From contig NC_067487.1 in the NCBI RefSeq assembly GCF_947179515.1, positions 46,512,514-46,576,513 on the forward strand: a DNA stretch of 64,000 nucleotides, read 5' to 3'. The notes beneath the pieces are model-generated. The model searched no databases. It worked only from the letters and a program-made list of their open reading frames with translations, and was not told the origin of the DNA. The stretch's first letter is position 1; every line of letters begins with the position of its first letter. Shown piece by piece: positions 46,501-59,151 of the stretch. The DNA comes from Apodemus sylvaticus. Lineage: Eukaryota; Chordata; Mammalia; Rodentia; Muridae. The translations under genes and the position numbers were made by a program.

Positions 46501-47081
46501 GTGCTTGGAAGAGAAGGACACCGAAGACACGGAGAGACATCAAGGTCTTTCTCATCTCTCTTAGCCTTCTTTCTCATCTATGAGACTCATGCAAGCCAGG
46601 GTTCCTCTTCGGCAAAGCAGATCATAGAAATTAGAGCCCTTTTACCAAAGCAAGTTTTAAAATCTGAGAACATCACCCTATCCCTCCACATAGCCTTTCT
46701 GTTCATGGCAGTTAATGAGATTCCATGTTCTACTCATATATTTCATTAATGAACATTTACCGTTTTTTAAAATCACATCCTATCAACTTGGTGCACCTTA
46801 GACATTTATCAGACCTACATGGACATCGCTCCCCTCTAAGGTTTACACACATGACAAAGACCAGGCCGAGCAAGTTGAGCCCGGAACTTCTTCAACCCTT
46901 ATAGGTCAGTGTGACAGGACAAAAAAACAAAGATACAACCTCATGGACGTCATAGGAGAGAGGAGGTAACCAACAGAGATGAGCTCTAAGAGTCAGAGAG
47001 GATTAGAAACCAGAGAGATTACACTGTCTAGGGAAATGCTAAAAAACAGAGATCTGTATAAGAATACTTCAAAGCATTCAT

Positions 47082-47110
47082 TTGTGTGTGTGTGTGTGTG
47101 TGGTGTGTGT
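47082..47110 (+). repeat. (GT)n microsatellite
   Basis: A GT run with one TGG interruption, next to the B4 at 47100. Confidence 0.93.
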
Positions 47111-47273
47111 AACATGTCTAGGTAAGGAGTCATCTATTGCATACATATAGAAGTAAGAGGACAACTGTCAAGAATTGGTTGCCTCCATGAACCATGGATT
47201 CTTAGACTTGAACCCAGGTTGCTGGGTTTCAGAACAAGCACCTTTACCAGCAGACCCATCTCATCAGCTCAAG
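47100..47273 (-). mobile_element. B4 SINE, antisense
   Basis: 'agaggacaactgtcaagaat', 'gacttgaacccaggttgctg' and 'gcacctttaccagcagaccc' match a reversed B4. It sits beside a GT run. Confidence 0.65.
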
Positions 47274-47629
47274 TACACAGTCAATGCAGTGAAAGAGACA
47301 GGAACTAGGGTGTGCATCCATAGTGCCAACAATATTCTCACTTATCTTTCACCCAGACGATTCCTTCTACTCCCATGGCTTCAAATACTTGGATGACTTC
47401 TATAACCTATGTCTAGCTTCTATCTCTCTCTAGAGAACAAATCAAAATGGAACTTAAACTCCCCACTATGTATCTAGATCTACATATCCTTTAGATACTC
47501 TAACAAAAACCAAAACCCACCACCGATCTTACCATAGACAACAAACTCTTACTGTGCCTTCTTGCATTTCTGCTATTTTAATAAGTACGTCACCAAAGAA
47601 CCTACCACCTAAAACAACAAATCTCTGAG

Positions 47630-47762
47630 CATGGTGGCATTCAAGAGGCAGAAGGACCAGAAGCTCAAGGTCACTTTGACTACATGCCTTGTAGTTAACA
47701 AGTCAGTCCGGATTATAGGAGAACCTGTCTCACAATCAAACAAAACAAGCCCAAAATACACA
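47630..47762 (+). mobile_element. B1 SINE with internal deletion
   Basis: 'agcatggtggcattcaagag' jumps from the B1 head straight to the 'gaggcagaag' region, then runs to 'acctgtctcacaatcaaac'. Confidence 0.6.
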
Positions 47763-48034
47763 AGACTACAAATCTTGCAGTATTCTTATCTGGTCTCTAG
47801 CCATCTGTCCATGACATATGCTAGTGCCTTGAGCATCCTACTTGTATGGATTCTACCTGCTAAATAGTTCTTTAGGATTCACACTCTATTATTTTATAAT
47901 AAATTTTGTCAGACACATGTATTAATTATACCTAGGCCTGCTTAGTAAATATTTGATCTACTTACGTAGCTCAAGTGGATCTATATTAATTATCCAGATT
48001 TATGTTTATGAAACCAATTTTTTTTTTTACTATA

Positions 48035-48345
48035 ATGCCATGGTTTGTATATGCTTGGCCCAGGGAGTGGCACTATTAGAAGGTGTGTCACTGTGGGTGT
48101 GGGCTTTAAGGCCCACATCCTAGCTGCCTAGAAGCCATTATTCTGCTAGCAGCCTTCAGACAAAGATGTAAAACTGATCTCAGCTCCTCCTACACGATGC
48201 CTGCCTGGATGCTGCCATGTTCCCACCTTGATGATAATGGACTGAACCTCTGAACCTGTAAGCCAGCCACAATTAAATGTTGTCCTTTATAAGACTTGCA
48301 TTGGTCACGGTGTCTGTTCACAGCAGTAAAACCCTAACTAAGACT
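48035..48345 (+). mobile_element. URR1-like hAT-Charlie element, near complete
   Basis: It runs from 'tggtttgtatatgcttggcc' to 'cagcagtaaaaccctaac', a well-preserved copy of a common rodent non-autonomous DNA transposon. It is much less decayed than the copy at 44376. Confidence 0.65.
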
Positions 48346-48370
48346 CGTAATAAACAAGACTGTATTTAAA

Positions 48371-48398
48371 AAACAACAACAACAACAACAACAACAAC
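48371..48398 (+). repeat. (AAC)n microsatellite
   Basis: Nine AAC units after the URR1-like element. Confidence 0.95.
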
Positions 48399-48988
48399 TA
48401 AATAATTTGGAGATGGAATCTCCTGGAGAATAACAACTTTAAATACAGAGATTCCCCAAAAGAAAATGTTCACTTCAATCAGCTATCCTATGGGAAACTA
48501 AGGTAGCAGTCACCACACGGGAATTATTGCAACTCTGACTTTCTTTAGCCTGTTCTTGTCCACTCAACCTTCATATAATAGTTTTTCCTTTCAGAGGCAC
48601 AACCCAGTGACATATCCATGTTGAGCAAGAAGAGATAAGCCACTGCTGGACAAACAGAGGCAAGGGCGGGAGATGAGGAAGGCTCCTTCCTCCCAGCTCC
48701 TTTTATGAGACCAGCAACACAGTGCTGACCTTGATAACCTCCATAGTGCTTCGCCAGCAGAAAGCAGAAACCGCCTCAGACGCATTTTGGCCCAAAAACA
48801 TTTTTGAAACAAGTTAGAGAAAGTTATGAAACTCACAGTTGTCATCCTTGACTTGCGTCCAGAATCACAATTCAAATGAAGCATGGAGTCTAAATGGTTG
48901 ATGGTTTTCAGCTGGGTGAAAACTCTCCAGCCACCAAAATGAAAAAAATCCCTCTAATGTCACATCAATTAAAAAAACGTGACCTGGC

Positions 48989-49048
48989 AAAAAATAAATA
49001 AATAAATAAATAGATAGGTAGGTAGATAAATAAATAAATAAATAAATA
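48989..49048 (+). repeat. (AAAT)n with GATA/GGTA interruption
   Basis: Two AAAT blocks flank a short 'tagataggtaggtaga' section. Confidence 0.95.
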
Positions 49049-49427
49049 CCTCTGTGACAAAACGGTGAGACAGAGACATAACAGCAGCTACAGAATGTCC
49101 TTATATAGTGTTGTATTCTCAACAGTGATTTTACACATTAAAAATGCTTAGAAGGCTGGAACATGAGAAGAATTGACATTATTAGCTTTCCTGATACACC
49201 AAATACACAAAATAAAGCATCTCCATCCTCTATCCTACAACAATTTGGCCTTAGCTGTGTGAACTTTGCAAGTACAAGTGAGGACTCCTACTCTTCTCAG
49301 AAATCCAAAGGGCTCTCTCTCGTTGAGTGACTCACAAAATACAGAGTATCCCCAATCCTTCTCTACTGGTAGAAAGAAATAACATGGAGATACAACTTGA
49401 GATACTAGGAATGTATTTTTACTCATG

Positions 49428-49460
49428 AAAAAAAACAAAAACAAAAACAAAAACAAAAAC
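49428..49460 (+). repeat. (CAAAAA)n repeat
   Basis: An A8 run followed by five CAAAAA-type units. Confidence 0.93.
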
Positions 49461-49754
49461 TTCTCTTTTGCCCAAAAGGCAGTATCATTATCACTTGTTA
49501 AGACCCAGAGTTTCTACCTCCTACCCACTGCAGACTCATCTGACACACTGTACTTTCATGGTTAGGGCATACTGTTAATGCAGTAGCTACCATATTAGAT
49601 TAGAGTCAAAATGTTGGGGGAATGTCTCCCGCAACTCATCACGGTTTTACTCTAAACACTTCTTTACTCAGAGTGGTTTGCTATAAGTCGATGTATAGAG
49701 TTATTCATGGTTGGTCTCAAGCAAACTTCATAGATCAGTCAAATAAAACCCAAA

Positions 49755-49900
49755 ATGTAGCACATGTAAAGTCCCAAGGTCAATTCCAGTACTAAAGAAG
49801 GAGGGGGGGGGGGCTGCAGTTCCAGCCCTGGGGGAAGAAGAGGCAGGAGGGTCAAGAGTTCAAGCTACACAGATAGCCCCAGGACAATCCGGAGTCCACA
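49755..49900 (+). mobile_element. B4/RSINE1 SINE, diverged
   Basis: 'gtcccaaggtcaattccagt' (tRNA-like part), a G11 run, then a B1-like part 'gaggcaggagggtcaagagt' indicate B4/RSINE1. Confidence 0.6.
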
Positions 49901-50180
49901 GTAACCAAGCCTAGCCACGTTTTCTAGCCTCATTTTGAGGAAAGTAAAACATTCTAGCCAACCATTTCTATTCTAATGCATAATTGCCTTGAATGTTTTT
50001 TTTTAAAAAAAAAAAAGCTAAAAAAGATATTTTTAAACTTTTTTTCAAAGTCTTTAACTTTGAAAAACTTTGTAAGAATAAAAGCAAAAAGGATCATCAA
50101 AATAATTATAAAAATAATAGAATTAATATGACATAGAATATCTTTGAAAGCAAAACTAAAAAATCATTAACTGTCTAAAT

Positions 50181-50185
50181 CTGTG

Positions 50186-50254
<69 letters not shown>
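50181..50254 (+). repeat. Compound (TGTC)n(TC)n(TG)n
   Basis: Three pyrimidine-rich or alternating blocks in series. Confidence 0.96.
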
Positions 50255-52542
50255 ATTTGAAATATTTGATTATCAGTACTATACTTCTTCATAAAAGAAA
50301 AAAAAAAGCACCTATGCAGCTAGGGTAGTCCTCTTAAAAACTCAAGCTTCTTGTGGTCAATATTTACTGGAGCACCAATATTCAATATAGGACCATTTCG
50401 AATAAGAAGGAAACTAAAACCCTATGTTTAGACTGCCATCAGGAAAAAATATGAAAGAGAATGAGCCCGACTTTTATTCATTAGGAGTATCAGCAGCTAT
50501 GCCTCAGCAGCAAAGATAACAAACAGTCCTCTCGTGTAAAACCCACCAAGTGCTGTGGGATCTTTTTCAGAAGAAAGCTTCCTCGGCAGGCCAGAGCTAA
50601 GCCGGGAGTGCAGACAAATCCTAGAAATCTTATGGCTTGATCACCAAGTCATAACCAACCTACTTGCAGAGTCACTTCCGCCAGACCACCTAAGTTCTTT
50701 GAGCCTTACCTCATCTCAACAATGACAATAAGAATGTAGTTACTTTAGGGATTAAATTATTCATGATGTGATATGCTTGCAATAGTATTGAAACAATAAC
50801 AGTTTATCATGGCTATTCCCGTGTTTATTTTTACCATGCCCCTGACTACACTCAAGATGGATAGAAAACAAATTTCTAGTTGCTATTCAAGATTCTGGAA
50901 TTTTCAAAACTGATGCTACTTCCTTTTCTCTACATATGAGCCTGCTTATACAGCTACAGTAGAATAGAAATGATAGATTATGACACAAGATCCTTAATAG
51001 AAATGTGAAGAAACATTTTTATGCTTTTATTATTTTGTGATTACCATAATCTCCTTCAAATGGGGACTGGGCAAAGAAAGGATCATTAGAATTACTGGCC
51101 CTACTGGGTTTTAATTGATAAGAATATCAGCTCTAGAGACTGAATCAGTGAATACACACTGGTCCCCAAGCAGTAGAAACACCTGGTTGAGGAGGTGGTC
51201 TACATTTTTGCAGGAAACAGATACATTCATGTACAACTTTCCCAACAGTTAAGAGCTTTGTCTAATTTAGCATTGGTAGAGTTAGTCACTTTGCTGTTCT
51301 CTTTCTTTCAGCTAAAGCCCATTAGGTTGAAATGCAGTAGCACAGTCCAAGTTGCTTGAACATCTCCGAGCAGCGAGAACAAAACGTTATTTTGAGATAG
51401 AGCCTAATGACCCCTGGAAGAAGCAGGGAGTTTGGAGAGTACCACGCTGATCCCTCAATATCCCAGCAGCTACAGGTTACATTCTCCTTTATTGCTCAAA
51501 TTAAGGATGCTTTAGGTCACGGCACGCTTTATGCTTTCACATGATCTAATAGCATTTTTTCCCATTTGTAAGGAAATTTGGCAGATTTTGAGTGTGTAAC
51601 TCATTGTAATTGAACACAAAGAGCTCAAAAATACTCATCTCTGCCTATGCTAAAACACACATGGGAGTCCTCTCTTATCTGCAAACAGTAAGCTCTCAAA
51701 CTCCCAGTACATGCCTGCACTGCGAACCCCACGTGCACCGTTGCTCTCTCCTCCAGACACATAGTTATGATAAAGTCTAATTTGTACACGAGATGCAGAA
51801 AAGATATTAGCAACAGCACCATAGACGCAAAACAATTATAACGATACACTGCAATACACTGGCGGCTTCGTACCAGCATGTACAATAAGGGCTAGCTGAG
51901 CCCAGGCATTACGTCATCGGGACAATTGGTCTGATAATACAGCGCTTCGAAGTGGCCAACAGGTGGGTGTGCACACAGTGCCAATCCGTCCCAATGAAGG
52001 AATGATTCTCATTCTGAGAGAGGCAAAGCAGGATGGCACAGGTTTGCAGTCCACCTTTTCAGAATGCTGTGCAGTTTAACGGCCACGCCATGTTTATTTC
52101 GGCAACCGCCTCGTCAGTATTTTCAAATGCCCTTGAAATCAGTAGCAAGAAGCACATAAAATAAAAGGTAGGCATTGGGGAAATAGTATATATCCCCCCC
52201 CCAAATATCCTTTAATTTGTTGTTGTAACAGTTATCTTAAATATTTAAAATGTATTAAAGTGAAGAGACATTCTCCTAATTTATTTTCAAAAGAATCCTT
52301 TGGCAGCAACGATTCAAACAGTCCTCTGGTCAAAAGATTAAGCCATCTCAAAGCACATTTTTCCTTACAATACTTTCTAACAGAGTAAGCAAGTATCAAA
52401 TGTTGAAGGTTTACATTTGAGTTCTAAAGGAAAAGCAGCTAAAGAGCTTTTCAAATGGTGACAGAGTTCCACAGTGAATGGAGATCAACCAGGTGACAGA
52501 TAAGGAGGGACGGACGGGGCTCAGGAGCACAGTGCTGGGCCA

Positions 52543-52569
52543 GGTTGTTTGTTTGTTTGTTTGTTTGTT
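52543..52569 (+). repeat. (GTTT)n microsatellite
   Basis: About six uninterrupted units. Confidence 0.95.
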
Positions 52570-52829
52570 GCAATAAATGGTATCTCTAAAGAGCTTCATT
52601 TTTATTTCAATACCAATTTTAATATTAATTTAATGCCAATTTTAATATTCCAATATTTTAATATCTGCGGTTTTTTCCCAATTTCCAACAAAATAGAAAA
52701 AGACAGAGTCTGGGTCTCCTTCCACTCTACTCTCCCACCAGGGATCCTAATGTGTACCTCGAAGAGAGACCAGAAGAAAGGAAAAATCTAAGGGCAGATC
52801 ATTGGAAGAGGCCCTGGGCTGGGCTGGCT

Positions 52830-52853
52830 CCCGCCTTCCCGCCTTCCCGCCTT
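52830..52853 (+). repeat. 8-bp tandem repeat (CCCGCCTT)3
   Basis: Three exact CCCGCCTT copies followed by a degenerate CCCTCC. Confidence 0.92.
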
Positions 52854-53313
52854 CCCTCCTCTCTCTGCGTTGGTGCGCTCCAGGCGGTTATACCATCCTA
52901 CCTTTGGCTCTAAAAGACCCAGTGTGAAAAAGTGCTGACAGAGCTTCGGGAATTGCAAACATGAGACAAAAGGGAAAGGAGAGGAAACACTAGCCAGGAA
53001 TTCATTGAAGAAAGCAGCATGGACGTGTCTGGGTGCTCTCCAGGTAATGAGAAACATCTCCCGAAGGCCAAGGAAAGTACGTTAAAATGACTGTTCTTTT
53101 AACACGCCTTTCGGGTACATGTCTTAAGGCTGGTGTCACAGAAAAGCAGGAGGGGCTGCCTGCCCCCGCTTCATGATCACACTAGCTCTGAACATAATTA
53201 AAACTAATCCTTTTACCTGCCTACATTTCTTACAAGCAATCTGTCTAGTGCATACATTAAAAAGGTCTGGATGTTTTGCACCAACAAGATTCAATCAGTA
53301 CCTTAACATTTTG

Positions 53314-53333
53314 GAGGGGAGGGGGTGGGGGGG
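53314..53333 (+). other. G-quadruplex-capable G run
   Basis: GGGG, GGGGG and GGGGGGG separated by single A and T. The last run can be split to give four tracts. A second G-rich run lies at 53601-53625. Confidence 0.65.
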
Positions 53334-54901
53334 AATGCAAGTCCAAACAACATCGGCTGGTTCGCTTATTTAAAACATTCAGCAATTTTAAAAGGCTTAG
53401 AGAACACGGGGCATAATGGCGTATCAAAACGACAAGCCTTCATCAGACACGCAGCAGCCAAATTTGCTTACCCGGAGCTTTGAGAGGCAGCCAAGACAGA
53501 AGAAGTCCACGAAGCCCACAGAGGGAGAGCTTATGCCGGGACTTGCATGAAGAACAGGGTGTTTGCAAACCAACTGAGCTACTCAATATTACTCAAGGAA
53601 GGGGAGATGGGGGGGGGGGGCGGGGAAAAAAAAAACCTCTCAGAACCATTCGATACAATTACAACCCAGCTCCACAAAAGGACTACCTGTAACCGGCCCA
53701 GGGGTTAGGCAGAGGCCAGTGTTCCACTATCTTCACATTCACAAGACCCAGAGAGCCTTAACTTAAGTGCCAGGAAAATACATCTTACCCTGGCTCATCT
53801 GTTGGTGACAGAATTTTTTCTTATAGAGTCTCAAGTATTTCTCTGTAATCTATCACACATAAGACAAAACAGACGTCACAAACATGAACTAGAAATGTGC
53901 CTACCCTCCCAACCAATTAGCTTAGTTTCCACTACTTTCTTGGAGTTTCGTGGTGGAGACTTGGTGTGGGCATCACCTGTGGCATTTGTGTGTTTAAAGC
54001 GTCACTCATGTGACACTTGGTATCTATCTCAACAGCGTGGTTCACACTCAGTTCATGCCTACGGCTTGCCATTGAGGGACCAGGCATCCCTCTCCAAGCC
54101 TCCCTAGTTTGTTTCATAGGCGTAGGCTCTCCAGCCTCCCTAGTCTGTTCACTTCATCAAGGTTCCATCACACCGCTATGGGAGCAGCAGGCTTTGGTGT
54201 TTTAGGAGTCTGCCAGGAATGCTTTGTCTAGTCAGACAGAACCAACCACCTGCTGGATACCTACTTCCTGGTAAAAATCTAGTCTCAGCAATGCCCCAGG
54301 CTAGGTAAATACACTGAAGCGCCCTCTCAATCTTAAAGGCTGCTCCCCTTCCCCTCCGTGCCCCAGTCTCCACCAGTCCCAATCGTAGCTCCTTGCCCTG
54401 ACCTGTCTTCCACAAGAACGCTGGTTGGCCAGAATCCACCTTATTCCTGGCGTCTCCCCTTAATAATTGTCTACCCACTGCCCCCTGCACTTTCTACCAG
54501 CTCATACTGGGTGTAGAACTGAACACACTCTTTCCAGGTCAGCAGGACCGGTTCGCAATGGCCACCATCTGCTGCAATGGTGCTGAACAGCCTTCTTTAT
54601 GGTGTTTCAACAAGTATCGTGGGCTAAAGATTTTTTTAAAAGGTAGCTTCAAATCACATAAATTTCCTCCCTGATCTCCTGACTTTAGTCACTCAGACTC
54701 CTTGGAAACTTCAAGCCCGACATTTTACACCACATTTTTGTGTGCCTAAAACAAACAAACAAAAACAAACAAAACACAGTGAGCCAAAGAGCAGCTGTGA
54801 AGAAATTCAAGGGAATAAGAGATTTTTCTCATAGTACCTCTCCTACCCCGTACCTCATAATATAGTCCCAGGTCTCAGGAAAGAGAAAAAGGAAATGGAT
54901 A

Positions 54902-54998
<97 letters not shown>
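54902..54998 (+). repeat. Compound (TC)n(AC)n
   Basis: CT/TC with two minor interruptions passes into (AC)14. Confidence 0.97.
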
Positions 54999-55131
54999 CA
55001 ACCTCGCACCCCTCCCCTACAGGTTTGCTCCTTGGCTCCTCTATGGTATAGGAGGGGCCTTTTTTAGTGTCCCTATTTCAAAACAGGTTAAACATTAAGG
55101 CTCTTAAGGAATCAAGAACCATTAAGCGTAG

Positions 55132-55175
55132 GTTTGTTTGTTTGTTTGTTTGTTTGTTTGTTTGTTTGTTTGTTT
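55132..55175 (+). repeat. (GTTT)11 microsatellite
   Basis: Uninterrupted GTTT. Shorter relatives lie at 46023-46058 and 52543-52569. Confidence 0.96.
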
Positions 55176-55385
55176 TAAAGAGTTCATTCCTATGCCTTTC
55201 AAAATGCCCATGATTTATGCTTTAAGAAAAATCCTGGGTTAACCCATATGGATCCTAGAAATCATAAGTCTTTAAGCAGGAAAGAGAGAAGGAGAGGAGG
55301 CAGGAACAAAGGGGTGAGGGCACCATAACTATGACAGGCATGGCTGACTTGCAGAGGAAAGCAACCAAGGGTCACGTGACTCAGA

Positions 55386-55565
55386 TTGTTCTCACCTTCC
55401 TAAACGCTGCGACCTTCAGCACAGTTCCTCATGGTGGGGGGACCCCAACCATGAAGTTATTTTGTTGCTAGTCTATAACTGCAATTCTGTTACTGTCATG
55501 AATCACATATAAAGAGCTGATATGCAAGGTTAGCTCATGGGACCGAGAGTTGAGAACCACTGCTC
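55386..55565 (+). mobile_element. RChARR1-like hAT-Charlie element
   Basis: It starts 'ttgttctcaccttcctaaac', has 'gggaccccaaccatgaag' inside and ends 'gttgagaaccactgctc', in the plus orientation of the family. Confidence 0.75.
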
Positions 55566-55867
55566 AACAGTTCGGAACAGGTATAAAATGGATTTTCTAC
55601 ACCTTGGAGCTTCTGAAGAGGAATAATTTTATCCTGGTGAGGACCCATTGCTGACGTTGAATTCCACAAAACAAGAATAAGCGTGCTCTGCTTTCAGCCT
55701 GAAATGTATGGTGGTCTGTCACACAAGCAATAGAAAACTCCGGTGAGCGTAATGCTAAAATCAACCAACAAATGTCTTTCCCTATTAAGATGCATAAGCC
55801 ATTTTACAGGAAGTTACTGCTAACATATAAGAAAGGGAAGGTATGGGGTCTTCTTTTCCCCTTTAAT

Positions 55868-56010
55868 TAATTTTTGAAGTAGAGTCTCACTGTGTAGCCC
55901 TAAATGACCTCCACGCCCCTCCATAGACCAGGCTGGCCTAGAACTCATAGAGATTTGCCTGCCTCAGCTACCTGGTTGCTGGGATTAAAGGTACGAGTTA
56001 TAACACCTGG
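55868..56010 (-). mobile_element. B1 SINE, antisense, diverged
   Basis: 'agagtctcactgtgtagccc' through 'gctgggattaaaggtacgag' is a reverse B1 with an extra short insertion near 55905-55925. Confidence 0.8.
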
Positions 56011-57889
56011 ATTTCTGTCCTCTGTTTTTCAATGTTTTAAAAGTTCAAACTAAGACTTTAACTGTTCACCTTCCATAGATGAACTCAACAACAAAAGTCT
56101 TGACTATCAACAATAAAAGTTACTAGCATATTTCTAATGCAAGGCAAATGTCCGAGAAGTCCTAGAGAGGCGGCTGTTTTCAGCTCTAAGGACAGGACAG
56201 TAATGGAGACTTTCCCAGCCTCCGCCATGGCTGCCAGGTGGCTCTCTGCCGTCTATGGCTATCTAAGCCAACACCTTGAAAATGACTGTAGGTTGTTACC
56301 TCTCATCTTACACGCATGTTCACCTTATATCACTAAATCCAGAGCAAGTCAGGGAGTGCCCACTCTCTCTTCCCCCCTTCTTCCCCCACTCCACCCTCAG
56401 CCCCTCACACATACATACTTGTTACAAACCTCAGAGGACACGATTTAGATTTCGATTTCAACCATTCCAGAAACAAGACTGTCGTCTGTCCCTCATCAGG
56501 CAGACAGAGGAGCTTAAATATATTCCAAACACTTAACAAGGTCGCCCTGTCCCGTTCCCGTTAGCTGCAAGGATATAGCAGCTAATGAGAATGAGGATCT
56601 TTACAAATGTATTGCCTGGCATCCAAACACCCTTTCACATCCATTAGGAAAGATTCCTGCCTAACACCACTTCTTTCCCGGGGCACAAGTAGAACAACTG
56701 TAACAATATCCTGTTCCTATTTCCTAATGAGTGTGAAATGGTAGCAAATATCCTATGATTAACATAGCTGGCTGCATGAAATTATAGTTTTTGGTAACCT
56801 TACACAAGCCTCTGTTTCTTAGTAATGCTGACTACTGAAACTCATCTCAGTCACTGGAACCCTCAAGTATTTTGGGACACAAACGAATGCTTCCTAGATC
56901 TGCACTGTGCACGTGACATTTTCAACAATCCCCTGTGAGGCCAAGCATGCACAAGGCCTCCACACCTCCACAGACTCATCCTTGCTACTATTGGAAAGAG
57001 CTCACTTATTCAGAGATTATAAACTTCCCAGGACAGGGAGGAAATCACGATGTGAGCGCAAAGACAGCCCGCGCTTATAGTTTTCCTAATGTCTACACTG
57101 GTGATCTCTCACACTGCTTAGCAGCACAGTTCAGGGCTTGTTTTTAAATAGTACAGTTACTCCCCAGACCTGGAAGTGGCTACCTAGACACCACAGCAAA
57201 GTTGAGTGATTAAAAAAAGGGGGGAGGGGAGTTTCTGAAATATAAGTGATTTTCACTGTAATAGAGAGAAAAATCACCATCAATGTTTGTAAAGTATTAA
57301 CCAAGCCACAGAATCTCCCACAGTGACAATTCTATGACCAACAGGGATGGAGAAAAGAAAACAAAGCCACACTGGATACACATGACCGTCGTCTCTGCCA
57401 GACTCCACTCCATCCCAGAGCTCTCACGGGAGGCTGGAAGGAATCTGGACTGCCCATGTCTTCACTTCACCACCACCCTCCTCTCACACACTTCTAAGAA
57501 TTTAACCTCAAATTGTCAAGAGCGAGCAAAGGCTTCTGAAAACAGGTTTGCTCTGAGGTGCTCATCAGAACCTGTGCTACCCACATCTGAATTTCTATCA
57601 GTCATTTAGGTGGCGTTTAAAGCAACTCCAGGCTGGAGCCTTCTTAGACCCCCTTATAAATTATCCAAGGCCTAGTCCACACATTCAGAGTTGCTGAGAG
57701 TGGTAATATACCATGACAAGTTTTGTGCCCCACCCCACCCCTATTTCTGTGCAGGCTAAAACATTTAAAACCTAAACGGTTTTTCTTGTTATTGTTATCA
57801 ATGGCCATAATTAAAGCTCAACTTCTCAACCCTTTATCCAGTTTAAGGCAAGCAGAACTCTAGCAAATTAACACTGAAAACAACTAGAA
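56011..57889. other. Intronic sequence without recognised feature
   Basis: The frame at 56137-56448 has no recognisable domain and no convincing splice sites in register. Confidence 0.5.
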
Positions 57890-58120
57890 CGGTTGTTTTC
57901 AACCTGTGGGTCAGTGGCTTCCTTGGTGGTCAAGGCCTCTTTCACAGGGGTCACCTCATACCATCAGAAAACACAGATATTTTCATTATGATTCATAACA
58001 GCAGACAAATTATACTTAGGAAGTAGCAACGAAATTAATTTTATGGCTGGGGGTCACCACAACGTGAGGAAGTGTATGAAAGTGTCACAGCCTTAGGAAG
58101 GTTGAGAACCACCGTGCTAG
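57890..58120 (-). mobile_element. RChARR1-like hAT-Charlie element
   Basis: Reverse orientation, with 'ttttcaacctgtgggtcag' at the left and 'aggaaggttgagaaccacc' at the right. It is slightly longer than its relatives in the window. Confidence 0.75.
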
Positions 58121-58430
58121 AGTAAGCATGGATGGCACTCTCTCTTCAGGTAAGAACTCGGGATTGATAATTGATTACCTTGCTGCCAATTCCCATGTGC
58201 TTTTGACAAATCTCCTATGAGCTCTGTACTCAGGGCCCTCCCTCTGGGTGAAGTCTCTGGCAAGTATGGTTGGCTTAAAAGATCACTGCATTTATTCTTT
58301 AAACATGAGAGGACCACGTGTTAATCAAGTTCTGTGTGAAGGTACCTGTTGTCAAAGAAACTGCTCCCAAGATACACAACTAACAAGATCTGGGATTTGA
58401 ACATGGGTGTCCATCTATTTCCAAAATAAT

Positions 58431-58497
58431 GGTGGTGGTGGTGGTGGTGGCAGCGACGGCGGCGGCGGTGGTGGTGGTGGTGGTGGTGGTGGTGGTT
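58431..58497 (+). repeat. (GGT)n with GGC interruption
   Basis: GGT triplets broken by CAGCGACGGCGGC. On the plus strand one frame reads as polyglycine, which is not a gene. Confidence 0.95.
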
Positions 58498-59118
58498 GCT
58501 ACATTATACTTCCCTTGATGGAAAAATCCAGAGTGGATAAAAAGCTAATGGATAGTTTTTTTCTTCCAAATAAAAAAGAGTTTGGGGCCTGTACCTGGAT
58601 CCTGATATGTCAATGCCCCTGCATACTGCTGCCCTTTTGCTGGAGGCCATCTTGCATTGGTTAAGAACAAGTCTTTGACTCTTAGTGTGGAATCCTCTGG
58701 AACTGGGTGGGGCCATACTCCTTTACTCAGGCCACTGCAATGCCTGAGTCCCACGCAAAAAGTGGCAGCTGGCATCTCGTACATGCTCAATCATTCAACA
58801 AGTCTTATTCGGGCGGCACCACACTTAACTGACATTTGGCTGTGCAGAACTGAAGGGATGAAAGCCGTGTTCCTTTCCCCTAAGACCTTCTGGTCCAACG
58901 TGCCTCTGGAAATAATAACCAGACTTACCTGACAAGTGCTATGAAACCTCGCTACTGCCTTTCTCGAGCTCATAATGTTCTGGAGGGAAAAGAGAGGCAG
59001 CCTCATTGGTCTATATCCAGTAGACTAGAGGAGCTTGTCTTCTTCCCTTCCCTTCCCCCCTTTGCCTGGGCCATCCCCACTACTTCTACTCCTAGTATTT
59101 CTTTGGTTTACTATAGAT

Positions 59119-59151
59119 CAGGGGTTCTCAACCTGGGGGTCATGACCCCTT
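59119..59151 (-). mobile_element. hAT-Charlie end fragment
   Basis: Only the terminus 'aggggttctcaacctggggg' plus 'tcatgacccc' is recognisable. The rest of the element is absent. Confidence 0.5.

Larger units (their letters stand above)
50255..54901. other. Longest repeat-poor stretch of the window
   Basis: Over 4.6 kb with only a GTTT repeat, the CCCGCCTT triplet, short C and G runs. A short direct repeat ('agcctccctagt') occurs at about 54098 and 54135. No exon recognised. Confidence 0.5.

Noticed and set aside
46088..46749. Plus-strand frames as a coding gene
   Set aside because: The DNA resembles an old interspersed repeat and the frames have no domain.
58407..58664. Glycine-rich frame
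   Set aside because: It comes from the GGT microsatellite.
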